Shown: positions 1 to 10,181 of the stretch, piece by piece
Numbering within the stretch: position 1 is the first letter of the stretch
Layout of the letters: every line of letters begins with the position of its first letter
Source: Pelagibacteraceae bacterium
GTDB taxonomy: Bacteria; Pseudomonadota; Alphaproteobacteria; Pelagibacterales; Pelagibacteraceae
Direction: 5' to 3'
NCBI GenBank assembly: GCA_009693705.1
Contig: SHWS01000005.1
Location: 1-64,000, forward strand
DNA: 64,000 bases
Position numbers and translations under genes: made by a program
Notes under the pieces: generated by a model
The model's input: only the letters and a program-made list of their open reading frames with translations
What the model was told of the DNA's origin: nothing
Databases searched by the model: none

Positions 1-584
1 CTGGAGAGTATTATATGCAAACAACAGGTGAAAGAGGAGGTTTATGGAGAAGTAGAGGAAGAGCCCCTCAAAAATTAACAGGAGTTGGATTTATTGCAGA
101 AGGTTTTGATACTGCAGAAAAATATAGAAGAATGCCAGATAGTTGGCATAGAACCGTTTCATGGATAACTGAGGGAGTTGAAGGCGAGATAATTGGAGAT
201 CATGGCTTAGCATATGGAGGCGCAGCTGGAGTGGAGTTAGACAGATACGATCTTTCTCTTGGTACACCACCACATACTAAAATTATTGCCTCTTCAGGAG
301 GTCATAGCGATAATTATGTCCTTGTAACCGAAGAATTACTTTATGCATACTCTGGTTTAGTTGGTTCACTAGATTATCGGATTAGAGGGGATATGACCTA
401 TTTTACCTCTCCAAATGAAGGTGCTGTTTTTTGCACAGGATCTATCGCCTATGGTCAAGCATTACCAAGCAACAATTTTGAAAATAGTGCTTCAAGAGTT
501 TTAAAAAACGTAGTTAGTGCATTTAGCAAAAAAGGAAAATTACCAGGAGGTTCTTGGACATTGGAAGAAAAACAATGGAAATAA
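1..584 (+). CDS. N,N-dimethylformamidase large (beta) subunit-like protein, C-terminal part (5' truncated by window edge)
   Basis: Open frame continues upstream of the listed Met (GEYYMQTTGERGGLWRSRGRAPQKLTGVGF...); resembles the C-terminal domain of DMFase large subunits (GFDTAEKYRRMPDSWHRTVSWITEGV..., SGGHSDNYVLVTEE). Confidence 0.75.
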   Translation, partial: GEYYMQTTGERGGLWRSRGRAPQKLTGVGFIAEGFDTAEKYRRMPDSWHRTVSWITEGVEGEIIGDHGLAYGGAAGVELDRYDLSLGTPPHTKIIASSGGHSDNYVLVTEELLYAYSGLVGSLDYRIRGDMTYFTSPNEGAVFCTGSIAYGQALPSNNFENSASRVLKNVVSAFSKKGKLPGGSWTLEEKQWK

Positions 585-585
585 A

Positions 586-660
586 ATGACAACAAAACTT
601 ATAATTTGGGTAACCATAATAATCATTATTGCAGTTATTCTTATTTTTTTATATGCTTAA
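586..660 (+). CDS. Candidate 24-aa single-TM micropeptide MTTKLIIWVTIIIIIAVILIFLYA
   Basis: Complete ATG-TAA ORF starting 1 nt after the DMFase-like stop and ending 2 nt before the mgsA ATG; below the ORF-track size cutoff. Confidence 0.4.
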   Translation: MTTKLIIWVTIIIIIAVILIFLYA

Positions 661-662
661 TT

Positions 663-1541
663 ATGTGTGGAATAGTTGGAATTTATCTTAAAACTAAAAA
701 ATATGAAAAAAAACTAGGTGAGTTTCTATCTGGGATGCTTGATGGTATGGCAGCCAGAGGTCCTGATAGTGCAGGGTTTGCAATTTATTCAAAAGAAAAT
801 AAAAATATTTACAAATATTCAATTTGTTTAAACCAAATGTCTTTTAGTGAATTTAAAGTAAAAATTTCAAAGATATTAAAAAAAATAAAGTTAACTAATT
901 ATTCAGACCATGTGGTTATTGAAACAAAAGATAAGCCTAATAAAGTAATTGAGATTTTAGAAAATCAATTAAAATCAGTTTCGCTAGTTGGTTATGGAAA
1001 GAGTATTAGTATATTTAAACAAACCGGCAATCCAAAGGATGTAGTAAAAAAATTTAAATTATCATCTTTTTCAGGAACGCATGGAATTGGTCATACAAGA
1101 ATGGCTACCGAAAGTGCAATTACCACTCAAGGCTCACACCCTTATTCAACTGCTGAAGATGAGTGTTTGGTGCATAATGGATCATTATCTAACCACAACA
1201 ATATTCGAAGGTTTTTAATTAAAGATGGACAAAAATTTAATTCTGAAAATGATACCGAGGTCGCTGCTGGATATATATCTAATCAAATATCAAAAGGTAA
1301 AAATCTAGAAAGTACATTGAAAAAAAGTTTAAAGGATTTAGATGGATTTTATACATTTATAGCTGGAACCAAAAATGGTTTTGCTCTCTTAAGAGACGAG
1401 ATTGCTTGTAAGCCGGCTGTGGTTGCTGAAACGAAAGATTATGTAGCAGTGGCGTCTGAGTTTCAGGCTATGGCACATCTTCCAGACGTAAATTCTGCAA
1501 AAATTTTTGAACCTAAGCCAGGTATCGTCTACCATTGGTAA
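663..1541 (+). CDS. mgsA: Class II (Ntn) glutamine amidotransferase, N-methylglutamate synthase subunit A-like
   Basis: True start is likely ATG 663 (MCGIVGIYL, catalytic Cys2) rather than 606; GTHGIGHTRMATES, SHPYSTAEDECLVHNGSLSNHNNIRR; followed by mgsB and mgsC-like genes. Confidence 0.85.
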   Translation: MCGIVGIYLKTKKYEKKLGEFLSGMLDGMAARGPDSAGFAIYSKENKNIYKYSICLNQMSFSEFKVKISKILKKIKLTNYSDHVVIETKDKPNKVIEILENQLKSVSLVGYGKSISIFKQTGNPKDVVKKFKLSSFSGTHGIGHTRMATESAITTQGSHPYSTAEDECLVHNGSLSNHNNIRRFLIKDGQKFNSENDTEVAAGYISNQISKGKNLESTLKKSLKDLDGFYTFIAGTKNGFALLRDEIACKPAVVAETKDYVAVASEFQAMAHLPDVNSAKIFEPKPGIVYHW

Positions 1542-1544
1542 TTT

Positions 1545-2225
1545 ATGAATTTTGACTTAAATAAAAAAAAATTAAGAGAAGTAAATAACTACCTCCAGAA
1601 TATAGATAGAAAAGATAATAAAAGAAAATTTGAACTTTCTAATCCACAAGGTCAACATGCAATTTGTGCTGGTTTAAAAGATGAAATAGATGTTACGATA
1701 AAAGGACATACAGGGTACTACTGTGCAGGAATGAATCAAAAAGCTAACATTGTAGTTCATGGCAATGTTGGAACTGGGGTTGCAGAAAATATGATGTCAG
1801 GAAAAGTAATTGTTAAAGGTAACGCTTCACAATCGGCTGGTGCAACTGGTAATGGTGGAACTTTAATCATCGAGGGAGATGCTAGTTCTAGATGTGGTAT
1901 TTCAATGAAAGGAATTAATATTTTAGTTAAAGGATCTGTGGGTCATATGTCAGCATTTATGGCTCAAAAAGGAAATCTAATCGTTTTTGGTGATGCCGAC
2001 TCTGATTTAGGGGACTCAATTTATGAGGCAAAAATTTTTGTAAAAGGAAAAGTGAAAAGTCTTGGTGCAGATTGTGTGGAAAAAAAGATGGATGAAAAAA
2101 ATATTAATGAATTAAATAAGATCTTTAAAGAACTAAATATTCCTGAAGAGGCAAAAAAATTTAAAAGATATGGTTCAGCAAGAAAATTATATCATTTTAA
2201 AATTGATAATTTAAGCTCTTACTAA
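1545..2225 (+). CDS. mgsB: GltB C-terminal (GXGXG) domain protein, N-methylglutamate synthase subunit B-like
   Basis: Beta-helix GXGXG repeats (GHTGYYCAGMNQKANIVVHGNVGTGVAENMMSGKVIVKGNASQSAGATGNGG); context. Confidence 0.85.
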   Translation: MNFDLNKKKLREVNNYLQNIDRKDNKRKFELSNPQGQHAICAGLKDEIDVTIKGHTGYYCAGMNQKANIVVHGNVGTGVAENMMSGKVIVKGNASQSAGATGNGGTLIIEGDASSRCGISMKGINILVKGSVGHMSAFMAQKGNLIVFGDADSDLGDSIYEAKIFVKGKVKSLGADCVEKKMDEKNINELNKIFKELNIPEEAKKFKRYGSARKLYHFKIDNLSSY

Positions 2226-2227
2226 TT

Positions 2228-3541
2228 ATGAAAAAAGATTTAAAAGAATTTAGAACCTTTCCATCATCTGTAATTAGAGAAATTCATAGAGCTGCGAACG
2301 AGGGCATTTATAAAATAAGAGGTTTGGGAGCGAAAAGAAAAGTTCCCGATTTTGATGATCTTGTTTTTTTAGGAGCATCAATGTCCAGGTATCCCTTAGA
2401 AGGATATAGAGAAAAATGTAACACATCAGTTATTCTAGGAGATCGTTTTGCAAAAAAACCAATTAAATTAGATATCCCAATAACAATTGCTGGAATGAGT
2501 TTTGGTGCTCTTGGTGCTAATGCTAAAGAAGCTTTAGGAAGAGGAGCGTCTGCAATGGGTACTTCAACAACTACTGGTGATGGTGGAATGACAAAAGAAG
2601 AAAGAGGCTCATCTAAATATTTAGTTTATCAATTATTACCATCAAGATATGGAATGAATCCTGACGATTTAAGAAAGGCAGATGCAATTGAAATTGTTGT
2701 TGGACAAGGAGCAAAACCTGGTGGTGGAGGAATGTTGTTGGGTCAAAAAATTAACAAAAGAGTTGCTGCTATGAGAGCTCTACCTGAAGGAATAGACCAA
2801 AGAAGTGCTTGTAGACATCCAGATTGGACAGGACCTGATGATTTAGAAATTAAAATTCAAGAATTAAGAGAAATTACTAATTGGGAAAAACCAATTTACG
2901 TTAAAGTTGGTGCAGCAAGACCTTATTATGATACTACTTTAGCAGTCAAAGCCGGAGCCGATGTAGTAGTTTTAGATGGAATGCAAGGTGGAACTGCGGC
3001 TACTCAAGATGTTTTTATTGAACATGTTGGTATTCCAACTTTAGGAGCGCTAAGAGAGTCGGTTGATGCTTTAAAAGAATTAAACATGCATAGAAAAGTT
3101 CAATTAATTATTTCAGGCGGAATTAGATCTGGAGCCGATGTTGCAAAAGCTTTAGCTATGGGAGCTGACGCTGTCTCAATAGGATCTGCTGCGATGATGG
3201 CTTTGAATTGTAATGCTGATTTGTATAGAGAGGATTATGAAAAACTAGGAACGGAACCAGGTTTTTGTCATCATTGCCATACAGGAAAATGTCCAGTGGG
3301 TGTTGCCACTCAAGACCCAGTATTAGAAAAAAGACTTAATCCCATTGATGGTGGAAAAAGATTAAAAAATTATTTATCAACATTAACTTTAGAACTGCAA
3401 ACTTTAGCAAGAGCCAATGGTAAATCTGACGTTAGAAACTTAGAGCCAGAAGATTTAGCGGCTTTAACTATCGAAGCTGCTGCTATGGCAAGAGTTCCAT
3501 TAGCTGGAACCGATTGGATACCAGGATTTAAAAATAATTGA
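2228..3541 (+). CDS. mgsC: FMN-binding glutamate synthase-domain protein, N-methylglutamate synthase subunit C-like
   Basis: PITIAGMSFGALGANAKEALGRGASAMGTSTTTGDGGM, GAKPGGGGMLLGQK, CHHCHTGKCPVGVATQDP. Confidence 0.87.
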   Translation: MKKDLKEFRTFPSSVIREIHRAANEGIYKIRGLGAKRKVPDFDDLVFLGASMSRYPLEGYREKCNTSVILGDRFAKKPIKLDIPITIAGMSFGALGANAKEALGRGASAMGTSTTTGDGGMTKEERGSSKYLVYQLLPSRYGMNPDDLRKADAIEIVVGQGAKPGGGGMLLGQKINKRVAAMRALPEGIDQRSACRHPDWTGPDDLEIKIQELREITNWEKPIYVKVGAARPYYDTTLAVKAGADVVVLDGMQGGTAATQDVFIEHVGIPTLGALRESVDALKELNMHRKVQLIISGGIRSGADVAKALAMGADAVSIGSAAMMALNCNADLYREDYEKLGTEPGFCHHCHTGKCPVGVATQDPVLEKRLNPIDGGKRLKNYLSTLTLELQTLARANGKSDVRNLEPEDLAALTIEAAAMARVPLAGTDWIPGFKNN

Positions 3542-3571
3542 TAATTAATTTTAAAACAAGTAAAATAGTTT

Positions 3572-4897
3572 ATGCCTAAAAACCTTTCTCAAATAGCAAA
3601 ACAAAAAAAAATTAAATATTTTTTAATTAGTTTTGTAGATTTATTTGGAGTACTAAGATCCAAACTTGTACCAACTCAAGCAATTAGTGAAATGCAAAAA
3701 AATGGCGCTGGATTTGCTGGTTTTTCAACCTGGCTAGACATGAGCCCGGCGGATGGTGACATGTTTGGAATACCTGATCCAGACAGCTTAATTCAATTAC
3801 CTTGGAATAAAGAAATTGGATGGTTGGCCTCTGATTTACACATGTATGGTAAACCAGTTAAAGCTTCTCCAAGAGTGATGTTAAAGGATCAAATTAAAAA
3901 ATTATCTGAAAAAAAACTTCAAATGAAATCTGGTGTTGAGTGTGAATATTTTTTAATTTCTCAAGATGGTTTATCGATAGCAGATAAAAAAGATATCCAA
4001 ACTAAACCATGTTATGACCAATCAGCTTTAATGAGAAGATATGATCTGATTAAAGAAATTTGCGACTGTATGATTGAGCTAGGATGGAATCCTTATCAAA
4101 ATGATCATGAAGATGCGAATGGTCAATTTGAAATGAACTGGGATTATACAGATTCTCTCGTGACCGCAGATAGACATGTTTTTTTTAAATTTATGGTTAA
4201 AAGTTTGGCAGAAAAATATGGTTTAAGAGCTACCTTCATGCCCAAACCTTTTCAGAACTTAACTGGTAACGGTTGCCATGCCCATGTTTCAGTGTGGAAT
4301 GGAAAAGAAAATAAGTTTTTAGACAAAAAAGATACATTGGGCTTAAGCAAGTTAGCGTACAATTTTTTAGGAGGCGTAATAAATAATACCCAAGCTTTAT
4401 CAGCTTTTTTTAATCCAACTGTTAACAGTTATCGAAGAATAAACGCTCCACCAACTCAATCAGGTGCTACCTGGTCACCAAGTAGCATTTCTTACACGGG
4501 AAATAATAGAACTCACATGGTTAGAATTCCTGATCAGGGTAGATTTGAACTAAGATTAATGGACGGTGCTGCAAATCCCTATTTGCTACAAGCCGGAATT
4601 ATAGCGGCAGGTTTAGATGGTATTAATAAAAAATCAAATCCTGGAGATCCACTTCATTGCAACATGTATACTGATTATAAAAAATATCCAAACCTTAAGA
4701 AACTACCATATGATATTGAACAAGCTATTAAAATGCTTGAAAATAGCAAAACATTACAAGAAGCTTTTGGTAAAGATGTTATTAAAAGTTATATCAAACT
4801 TAAAAATTCAGAAATTAATGAATTCAAAAAGAAAGAAAAATTTAATAAGAAAAAACCAGTCACAAATTGGGAAAGAATAAACACTCTAGATTGTTAA
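3572..4897 (+). CDS. gmaS: Glutamine synthetase family, gamma-glutamylmethylamide synthetase-like
   Basis: SFVDLFGVLRSKLVPTQAI, GFAGFSTWLDMSPADGDMFGIPDPDSLIQLPW, QNDHEDANGQFEMNWDYTDSLVTADRHVFFKFMVK; directly downstream of mgsABC. Confidence 0.87.
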   Translation: MPKNLSQIAKQKKIKYFLISFVDLFGVLRSKLVPTQAISEMQKNGAGFAGFSTWLDMSPADGDMFGIPDPDSLIQLPWNKEIGWLASDLHMYGKPVKASPRVMLKDQIKKLSEKKLQMKSGVECEYFLISQDGLSIADKKDIQTKPCYDQSALMRRYDLIKEICDCMIELGWNPYQNDHEDANGQFEMNWDYTDSLVTADRHVFFKFMVKSLAEKYGLRATFMPKPFQNLTGNGCHAHVSVWNGKENKFLDKKDTLGLSKLAYNFLGGVINNTQALSAFFNPTVNSYRRINAPPTQSGATWSPSSISYTGNNRTHMVRIPDQGRFELRLMDGAANPYLLQAGIIAAGLDGINKKSNPGDPLHCNMYTDYKKYPNLKKLPYDIEQAIKMLENSKTLQEAFGKDVIKSYIKLKNSEINEFKKKEKFNKKKPVTNWERINTLDC

Positions 4898-5083
4898 TTG
4901 TAATCGCCATTAGTAAAAATTATTGTAAAATTTAACCAACTATTCTTTTAGTTTTATGAGGCAATTTAAAATCTTTAAAATAAAATACAGTTTATATGCA
5001 AAAAGATGCACTTTGTCCTTTAAAAATATTAAATCAAAAGGATTGAAAGTGGTAATTAATTAAACTTTAGCATAATTTTAAAT

Positions 5084-6112
5084 ATGAAAAAAATTTTAAT
5101 TATGGGAGCTGGGGCAATGGGTTCAGCTTTTGCATTTCCATGCGTCGAAAATAAGAACAATGTTACAATTGTAGGTTCCTTGTTAGAAAATGATTTTATT
5201 AATTCAATAAAAAAAAATAACTACTACCATCCAAGTTTAAATTTAAATTTACCAAATAGAATTAAATTAGAGAAATTTGAAAATATTAATTCTATTCTTA
5301 AGACAAAGTTAGATTTAATTGTGGTTGCAGTAAGTTCAGTTGGAATTGATTGGGTGGGGAATGAAATTTCAAAATTTTACAAAAATAATATTCCAATCAT
5401 TCTACTTACAAAAGGTCTTTCAATTGTTAATGATCAATTAACAATCTTATCAAAAAAATTAGAAATTATTTTGAAAAATAACGGTCATAAAAATATTAAT
5501 ATTTCATCCGTAAAAGGTCCTTGCTTAGCAACAGGACTTGCTAATAAAATGAGGACGGGCACAATTATTGCCAATAAAAATATCGTAGAAGCAAAAAAAA
5601 TTCAAAAAATTATTCAAACAGATTATTATAAATGCGAAATATCAGAAGACATAGTAGGAGTAGAAATTACTTCAGCAATAAAAAATCTTTATTCAATGTT
5701 AATCGGTGGTTCCCAGGGATTAAGCAACCCAGCTGCTTCTAAAGAAATTCAAGAAAAATATTATTCAAATACAGCCGCAACTTTAATTCATAGATCTATT
5801 TCTGAGATGGTAGAAATTGTTAATTCTTATTCAGGCAAAGCTGACACTGTTTATGGTTTAGCAGGTTTAGGGGATTTGTACGTAAGTGTATCTGGAGGAA
5901 GAAATAGCCAGATGGGAAAATACTTAGGGCAAGGTTATTTATATAAAAAAGCAAAAGAGAAATTTATGAAAAATACTACAGTTGAGGGCGCTCAATTAGC
6001 TCTAGAAATAGGTAAAAAGTTGATGATAAAATTTAATAAAAAAAAATTTCCGCTTTTAATCAGTATTCTTGAATGTATTTGTGACAATAAAAAATTACAA
6101 ATTAATTGGTAA
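5084..6112 (+). CDS. NAD-dependent glycerol-3-phosphate dehydrogenase-like protein (GpsA family)
   Basis: GAGAMGSAFAFPCVENKNNVTIVG Rossmann, ITSAIKNLYSMLIG, GLAGLGDLYVSVSGGRNSQMGKYLG. Confidence 0.8.
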   Translation: MKKILIMGAGAMGSAFAFPCVENKNNVTIVGSLLENDFINSIKKNNYYHPSLNLNLPNRIKLEKFENINSILKTKLDLIVVAVSSVGIDWVGNEISKFYKNNIPIILLTKGLSIVNDQLTILSKKLEIILKNNGHKNINISSVKGPCLATGLANKMRTGTIIANKNIVEAKKIQKIIQTDYYKCEISEDIVGVEITSAIKNLYSMLIGGSQGLSNPAASKEIQEKYYSNTAATLIHRSISEMVEIVNSYSGKADTVYGLAGLGDLYVSVSGGRNSQMGKYLGQGYLYKKAKEKFMKNTTVEGAQLALEIGKKLMIKFNKKKFPLLISILECICDNKKLQINW

Positions 6113-6118
6113 ATTTAT

Positions 6119-7459
6119 TTATTTTGTTGGCTGATCTAAAAAAGTTTTTAAAGAGTCGTCCATAGCTGTTTCCCACGGAGTATGATGAATTGGAGCCTCA
6201 GAGCCTGTCACTGGAGATGAAAAAGATTTATTTCTATATGTCAAAATATTTTCTACTTTGTGGTGTTCCCATTCTTTAAAAATATTTCTAATTAATTCAA
6301 AGTCAATTTTTGGATAATCTGAAAATTTATGAAGTTCTTTGTTGTATTCAGTTTGAAAATCTATCATTTCGCTTTGATTTTTAATATTTTCTTCCAGAGC
6401 GACCCATTTATTTATATCTTTTTCTATTTCTGACTTATCAGGAAGCTTTATTTTGTCCATTATCACATCCCTTACAAACCATGCCTGACAATCAAACATG
6501 TTAAAGGTATGAAATTGGTCTTGCATACCTAAATAAAATAACTTGTGATTATCTTGCCAAACAACTCCTTTATACAATTTTGGTGGATACAATCTATTTC
6601 TAGTTTTAAGTTTTAAATCTTCATATAAAAAAGGAAAATGATGAAGATAACCAGTGCATAATATAATTGCATCAGCCTCTTGCACATGTCCATCTTTGAA
6701 AATAGCTTTATGACCTTCTAGTCTATCAAGATGAAAAACTTCTTTTACTCCTTTGGGCCATTTAAATCCCAGCGGATTGTGTCTGTAACCTATTGTTACT
6801 GATTTAGCCCCATACTTATAGCATTGTAAGGCAATATCTTCAGCAGAATAGCTGCTACCCAATACGACAACATTTTTTCCTCTAAATTCTTCTGCATCTC
6901 TAAAGTCATGGGAATGAAGTATTCTTCCAGGAAATGAATTCATTCCAGAATACTCAGGTATATAGGGTACAGAAAAGTGACCAGAAGACACAACAACGTA
7001 GTCAAAGAAATCTTTAGAAATTTTTTTATTTTTTTTATCGAGAGATGTAACTTCAAATTTTGTTCCATCATATGTGACGCTGGTTACAAGAGTATCAAAT
7101 CTTACTTTATTTTTTGAATTTCCTTTATTTATTCTCCCAAGTATATAATCAAATAAAACTGCTCTAGGGGGAAATGATGGAATTGGTTTTCCAAAGTGTT
7201 CATCGAAAGAATAATCTGCAAACTCCAAACATTCTTTTGGACCATTAGACCATAGATATCTATACATGCTGTTAGGAACAGAGTCGCCATATTCATCAGA
7301 ACCTGTTCTCCACGTGTAATTCCAAAGTCCACCCCAATCACTTTGTTTTTCAAATGCAACTATTTCTGGGATTTTATGACCTTTTTTCTCAGCTTGTTCG
7401 AACGATCTCAACATTGACAAACCACATGGTCCAGTTCCAATTAAAGCTACTTTTTTCAT
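6119..7459 (-). CDS. tmm: Flavin-containing monooxygenase, trimethylamine monooxygenase-like
   Basis: GTGPCGLSMLRSF FAD site, FEKQSDWGGLWNYTWRTGSDEYGDSVPNSMYRYLWSNGPKECLEFADYSFDEHFGKPIPSFPPR, FMO NADP site VVLGSSYSAEDIALQC; very Tmm-like. Confidence 0.87.
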   Translation of the reverse strand: MKKVALIGTGPCGLSMLRSFEQAEKKGHKIPEIVAFEKQSDWGGLWNYTWRTGSDEYGDSVPNSMYRYLWSNGPKECLEFADYSFDEHFGKPIPSFPPRAVLFDYILGRINKGNSKNKVRFDTLVTSVTYDGTKFEVTSLDKKNKKISKDFFDYVVVSSGHFSVPYIPEYSGMNSFPGRILHSHDFRDAEEFRGKNVVVLGSSYSAEDIALQCYKYGAKSVTIGYRHNPLGFKWPKGVKEVFHLDRLEGHKAIFKDGHVQEADAIILCTGYLHHFPFLYEDLKLKTRNRLYPPKLYKGVVWQDNHKLFYLGMQDQFHTFNMFDCQAWFVRDVIMDKIKLPDKSEIEKDINKWVALEENIKNQSEMIDFQTEYNKELHKFSDYPKIDFELIRNIFKEWEHHKVENILTYRNKSFSSPVTGSEAPIHHTPWETAMDDSLKTFLDQPTK

Positions 7460-7583
7460 AAAAAAATTTAGAACTTTAATTTATAACTAAAATTTTGAGA
7501 ATTAAAAGGATTTTTTCTTATAAAATAAATATATAAAATTTATAATTATTTGAATACAATATTAAATAACAAAGAGGCTTTCA

Positions 7584-8366
7584 TTGAAAAAAATTTTACT
7601 AGTAGAGGGAAACTTAAGAGAGGAAAATGAAGAATATAAAAATGTGGGAATATTAACCCATACCGAGAGTATAAAAGAAAGTATAGATTACTTTAATACC
7701 AATTTACAAATTGACATTGTAAATCCATCTTCTGACCATGATATCGATCAAAGAGTTAAAGATCTTAATAAATATGATGGACTTATTTGGGGTGGTAGCA
7801 GTCTTAATGTTTATAACGATACTCCTGAAATAAGAAGACAAACAGAATTTATGAAAGAGTGTCAAAAAAAAATCAAAAAAATTTTGGCAATTTGTTGGGG
7901 TATGCAAGTCGCAGTAACAGCTGCTGGTGGAGAGGTCAGAAAGGCTATAAAAGGAATACATAAAGGAATAGCACATGATATTGAAATTAATAAAAAGGGA
8001 TTAAAACATCTTATTTATCAAAATAAAAAAAAAAAATTTAATACTCCTGCATTTAATTATGACGAGATAAGCACATTCCCTAAAAATGGAGTTCTCTTAG
8101 CTTCAAATTCGATTAATAAAGTTATGGGTTTATATTTTAAGTGTGGAATTGCTGATATTTGGGGAATTCAATACCATCCTGAAATTACTTATGAAAAAAT
8201 GATTCAGTTAATAAAATTTAGAAAGACAAAACTTATTAAAAATAAAACTTTTAAAGACGAGAGTGAAATAAAATCTCACATAAATGTTATTCAAAAAGAA
8301 AATGCAATTTCTGATAAAGCTTCTAGAATGATGGAATTAAAAAATTGGCTAAACTGGATAAGTTAG
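7584..8366 (+). CDS. Class I glutamine amidotransferase-like protein (GMP-synthase GATase-like)
   Basis: TTG start with upstream AAAGAGG; nucleophile motif AICWGMQVAV, GIQYHPE. Confidence 0.75.
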   Translation: MKKILLVEGNLREENEEYKNVGILTHTESIKESIDYFNTNLQIDIVNPSSDHDIDQRVKDLNKYDGLIWGGSSLNVYNDTPEIRRQTEFMKECQKKIKKILAICWGMQVAVTAAGGEVRKAIKGIHKGIAHDIEINKKGLKHLIYQNKKKKFNTPAFNYDEISTFPKNGVLLASNSINKVMGLYFKCGIADIWGIQYHPEITYEKMIQLIKFRKTKLIKNKTFKDESEIKSHINVIQKENAISDKASRMMELKNWLNWIS

Positions 8367-8370
8367 TTTT

Positions 8371-10056
8371 CTAAAATAATCCTTCGATTTCACCATCTTC
8401 ATTTAATTTAATAGTTTCTGCTGCTGGAACGCTTGGAAGTCCTGGCATTGTCATGATTTCTCCACAAACAACTACAATAAACTCTGCCCCAGATGAGAGT
8501 CTAATTTCTCTAATTGGTAAAGAATGTCCAGTAGGTGCTCCTTTTAGTTTAGGATCAGTTGAAAAACTATATTGAGTTTTTGCAATACAAATTGGTAAAT
8601 CTCCATACCCCGCTTGTTCGAAGCTTCTAAGTTGATCTCTAATTTTTGTATCAGCGATTACTTCATCAGCTCTGTAAATTTCTTTTGCAATTGTTTCAAT
8701 TTTTTTAAATAGTGGAGTGTTACTTTCGTACAAAAATCTAAAATTAGCTTGATTTTCCTCACATAGTTCAACAACATGATTAGCTAATTCTTTTATACCT
8801 TCACCACCATTTTCCCAATGTTTACACAAACTAGCTTTTACTCCCAATCCTTTACAAAATTCAATTAACACTTTTATTTCATTTTCTGTATCTTTAATAA
8901 AATGATTAATAGCTACCGCTACAGGTAATCCAAATTTTTTAATATTTTCTATATGTCTTTGAATGTTAACAAAACCTTTTTTTAAGGCATCAACATTTTC
9001 TAATTTTAAATCTTCTTTAGCAACGCCTCCATGCATTTTTAATGCTCTGATAGTTGCTACAATTACAACACAACTTGGTTTTAAATTTGATTTTCTACAT
9101 TTAATATCTAAAAATTTTTCTGCACCTAAGTCAGCACCAAATCCTGCTTCTGTCACAACGTAGTCAGCAAGTTTTAATCCAGCTTTTGTTGCAATAACAG
9201 AATTACATCCATGAGCAATATTAGCAAACGGACCTCCGTGAATAATTGCTGGATTATTTTCTAATGTTTGTGTTAAATTTGGTCTGATTGCGTCTTTTAA
9301 TAATACTGTCATTGGACCTTGAGCTTTAAGATCTCTAGCGTAAATTGGTTTTCTATCTCTAGAATATGCAATTGTAATATTTCCAATTCTTTTTTCTAAA
9401 TCTTTTAAATCATTAGATAAGCAGAATATTGCCATGATTTCAGAAGCAACCGTAATATCAAAACCATCTTCTCTTGGAAAGCCGTTGGCAATCCCACCTA
9501 AGTTAATATTAATTGATCTTAAAGAACGATCGTTCATATCCATTACTCTTCTCCAAACTATTCTTCTAACATCAAAATCTAATTTATTTCCCCAGTAGAT
9601 ATGGTTATCGATTAAAGCAGATAATAAATTATGTGCAGAAGTGATTGCATGAAAATCTCCTGTAAAATGAAGATTAATTTGTTCCATTGGCACAACTTGA
9701 GCATAACCACCACCTGCAGCACCACCTTTCATTCCAAAAGATGGACCAAGACTTGGTTCTCTTAAACAAACTATTGATTTTTTTCCAATTTTATTTAGTC
9801 CATCACTTAAGCCAACTGAAGTTGTTGTTTTTCCTTCCCCAGCAGGAGTTGGAGTAATAGCTGTAACTAAAACCAGTTTTCCATCTGGCTTGTTTTTTAA
9901 AGTATCCAAATATTCTAAATTTATTTTAGCGATAAATCTGCCTATAGGATCGAAAGCAAAGGTTTCGTCTGGCACCTTTATTTTAGCCAATATTTCATTT
10001 ATTGGGCGCATTTTTGCTTCCCGAGCTATTTGAATATCTGATTTGACTTTTTTCAT
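8371..10056 (-). CDS. fhs: Formate-tetrahydrofolate ligase
   Basis: [61 protein letters not shown]. Confidence 0.95.
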   Translation of the reverse strand: MKKVKSDIQIAREAKMRPINEILAKIKVPDETFAFDPIGRFIAKINLEYLDTLKNKPDGKLVLVTAITPTPAGEGKTTTSVGLSDGLNKIGKKSIVCLREPSLGPSFGMKGGAAGGGYAQVVPMEQINLHFTGDFHAITSAHNLLSALIDNHIYWGNKLDFDVRRIVWRRVMDMNDRSLRSININLGGIANGFPREDGFDITVASEIMAIFCLSNDLKDLEKRIGNITIAYSRDRKPIYARDLKAQGPMTVLLKDAIRPNLTQTLENNPAIIHGGPFANIAHGCNSVIATKAGLKLADYVVTEAGFGADLGAEKFLDIKCRKSNLKPSCVVIVATIRALKMHGGVAKEDLKLENVDALKKGFVNIQRHIENIKKFGLPVAVAINHFIKDTENEIKVLIEFCKGLGVKASLCKHWENGGEGIKELANHVVELCEENQANFRFLYESNTPLFKKIETIAKEIYRADEVIADTKIRDQLRSFEQAGYGDLPICIAKTQYSFSTDPKLKGAPTGHSLPIREIRLSSGAEFIVVVCGEIMTMPGLPSVPAAETIKLNEDGEIEGLF

Positions 10057-10181
10057 TAAGTTTTTTTAATAAATTATTTAAACTGCACGATTAGTACCTC
10101 TTTTTTGATTTTTGAAACTTCTAAAAATTATATATAAAAAATAATAATAACTATTTGTATAGTATATTATAAAATTATCTT

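Noticed and set aside
606-662. N-terminal extension of the mgsA ORF
   Set aside because: Ntn amidotransferases require Cys at position 2; ATG 663 gives MCGIVG, and the extension overlaps the micro-ORF.
4617-4880. 87-aa plus-strand ORF
   Set aside because: Out-of-frame overlap with gmaS; Lys/Ile-rich shadow.
4956-5063. 35-aa basic ORF (MRQFKIFKIKYSLYAKRCTLSFKNIKSKGLKVVIN) between gmaS and gpsA-like gene
   Set aside because: Looks like chance AT-rich ORF: no coupling to neighbours, no RBS or composition argument beyond basic charge.
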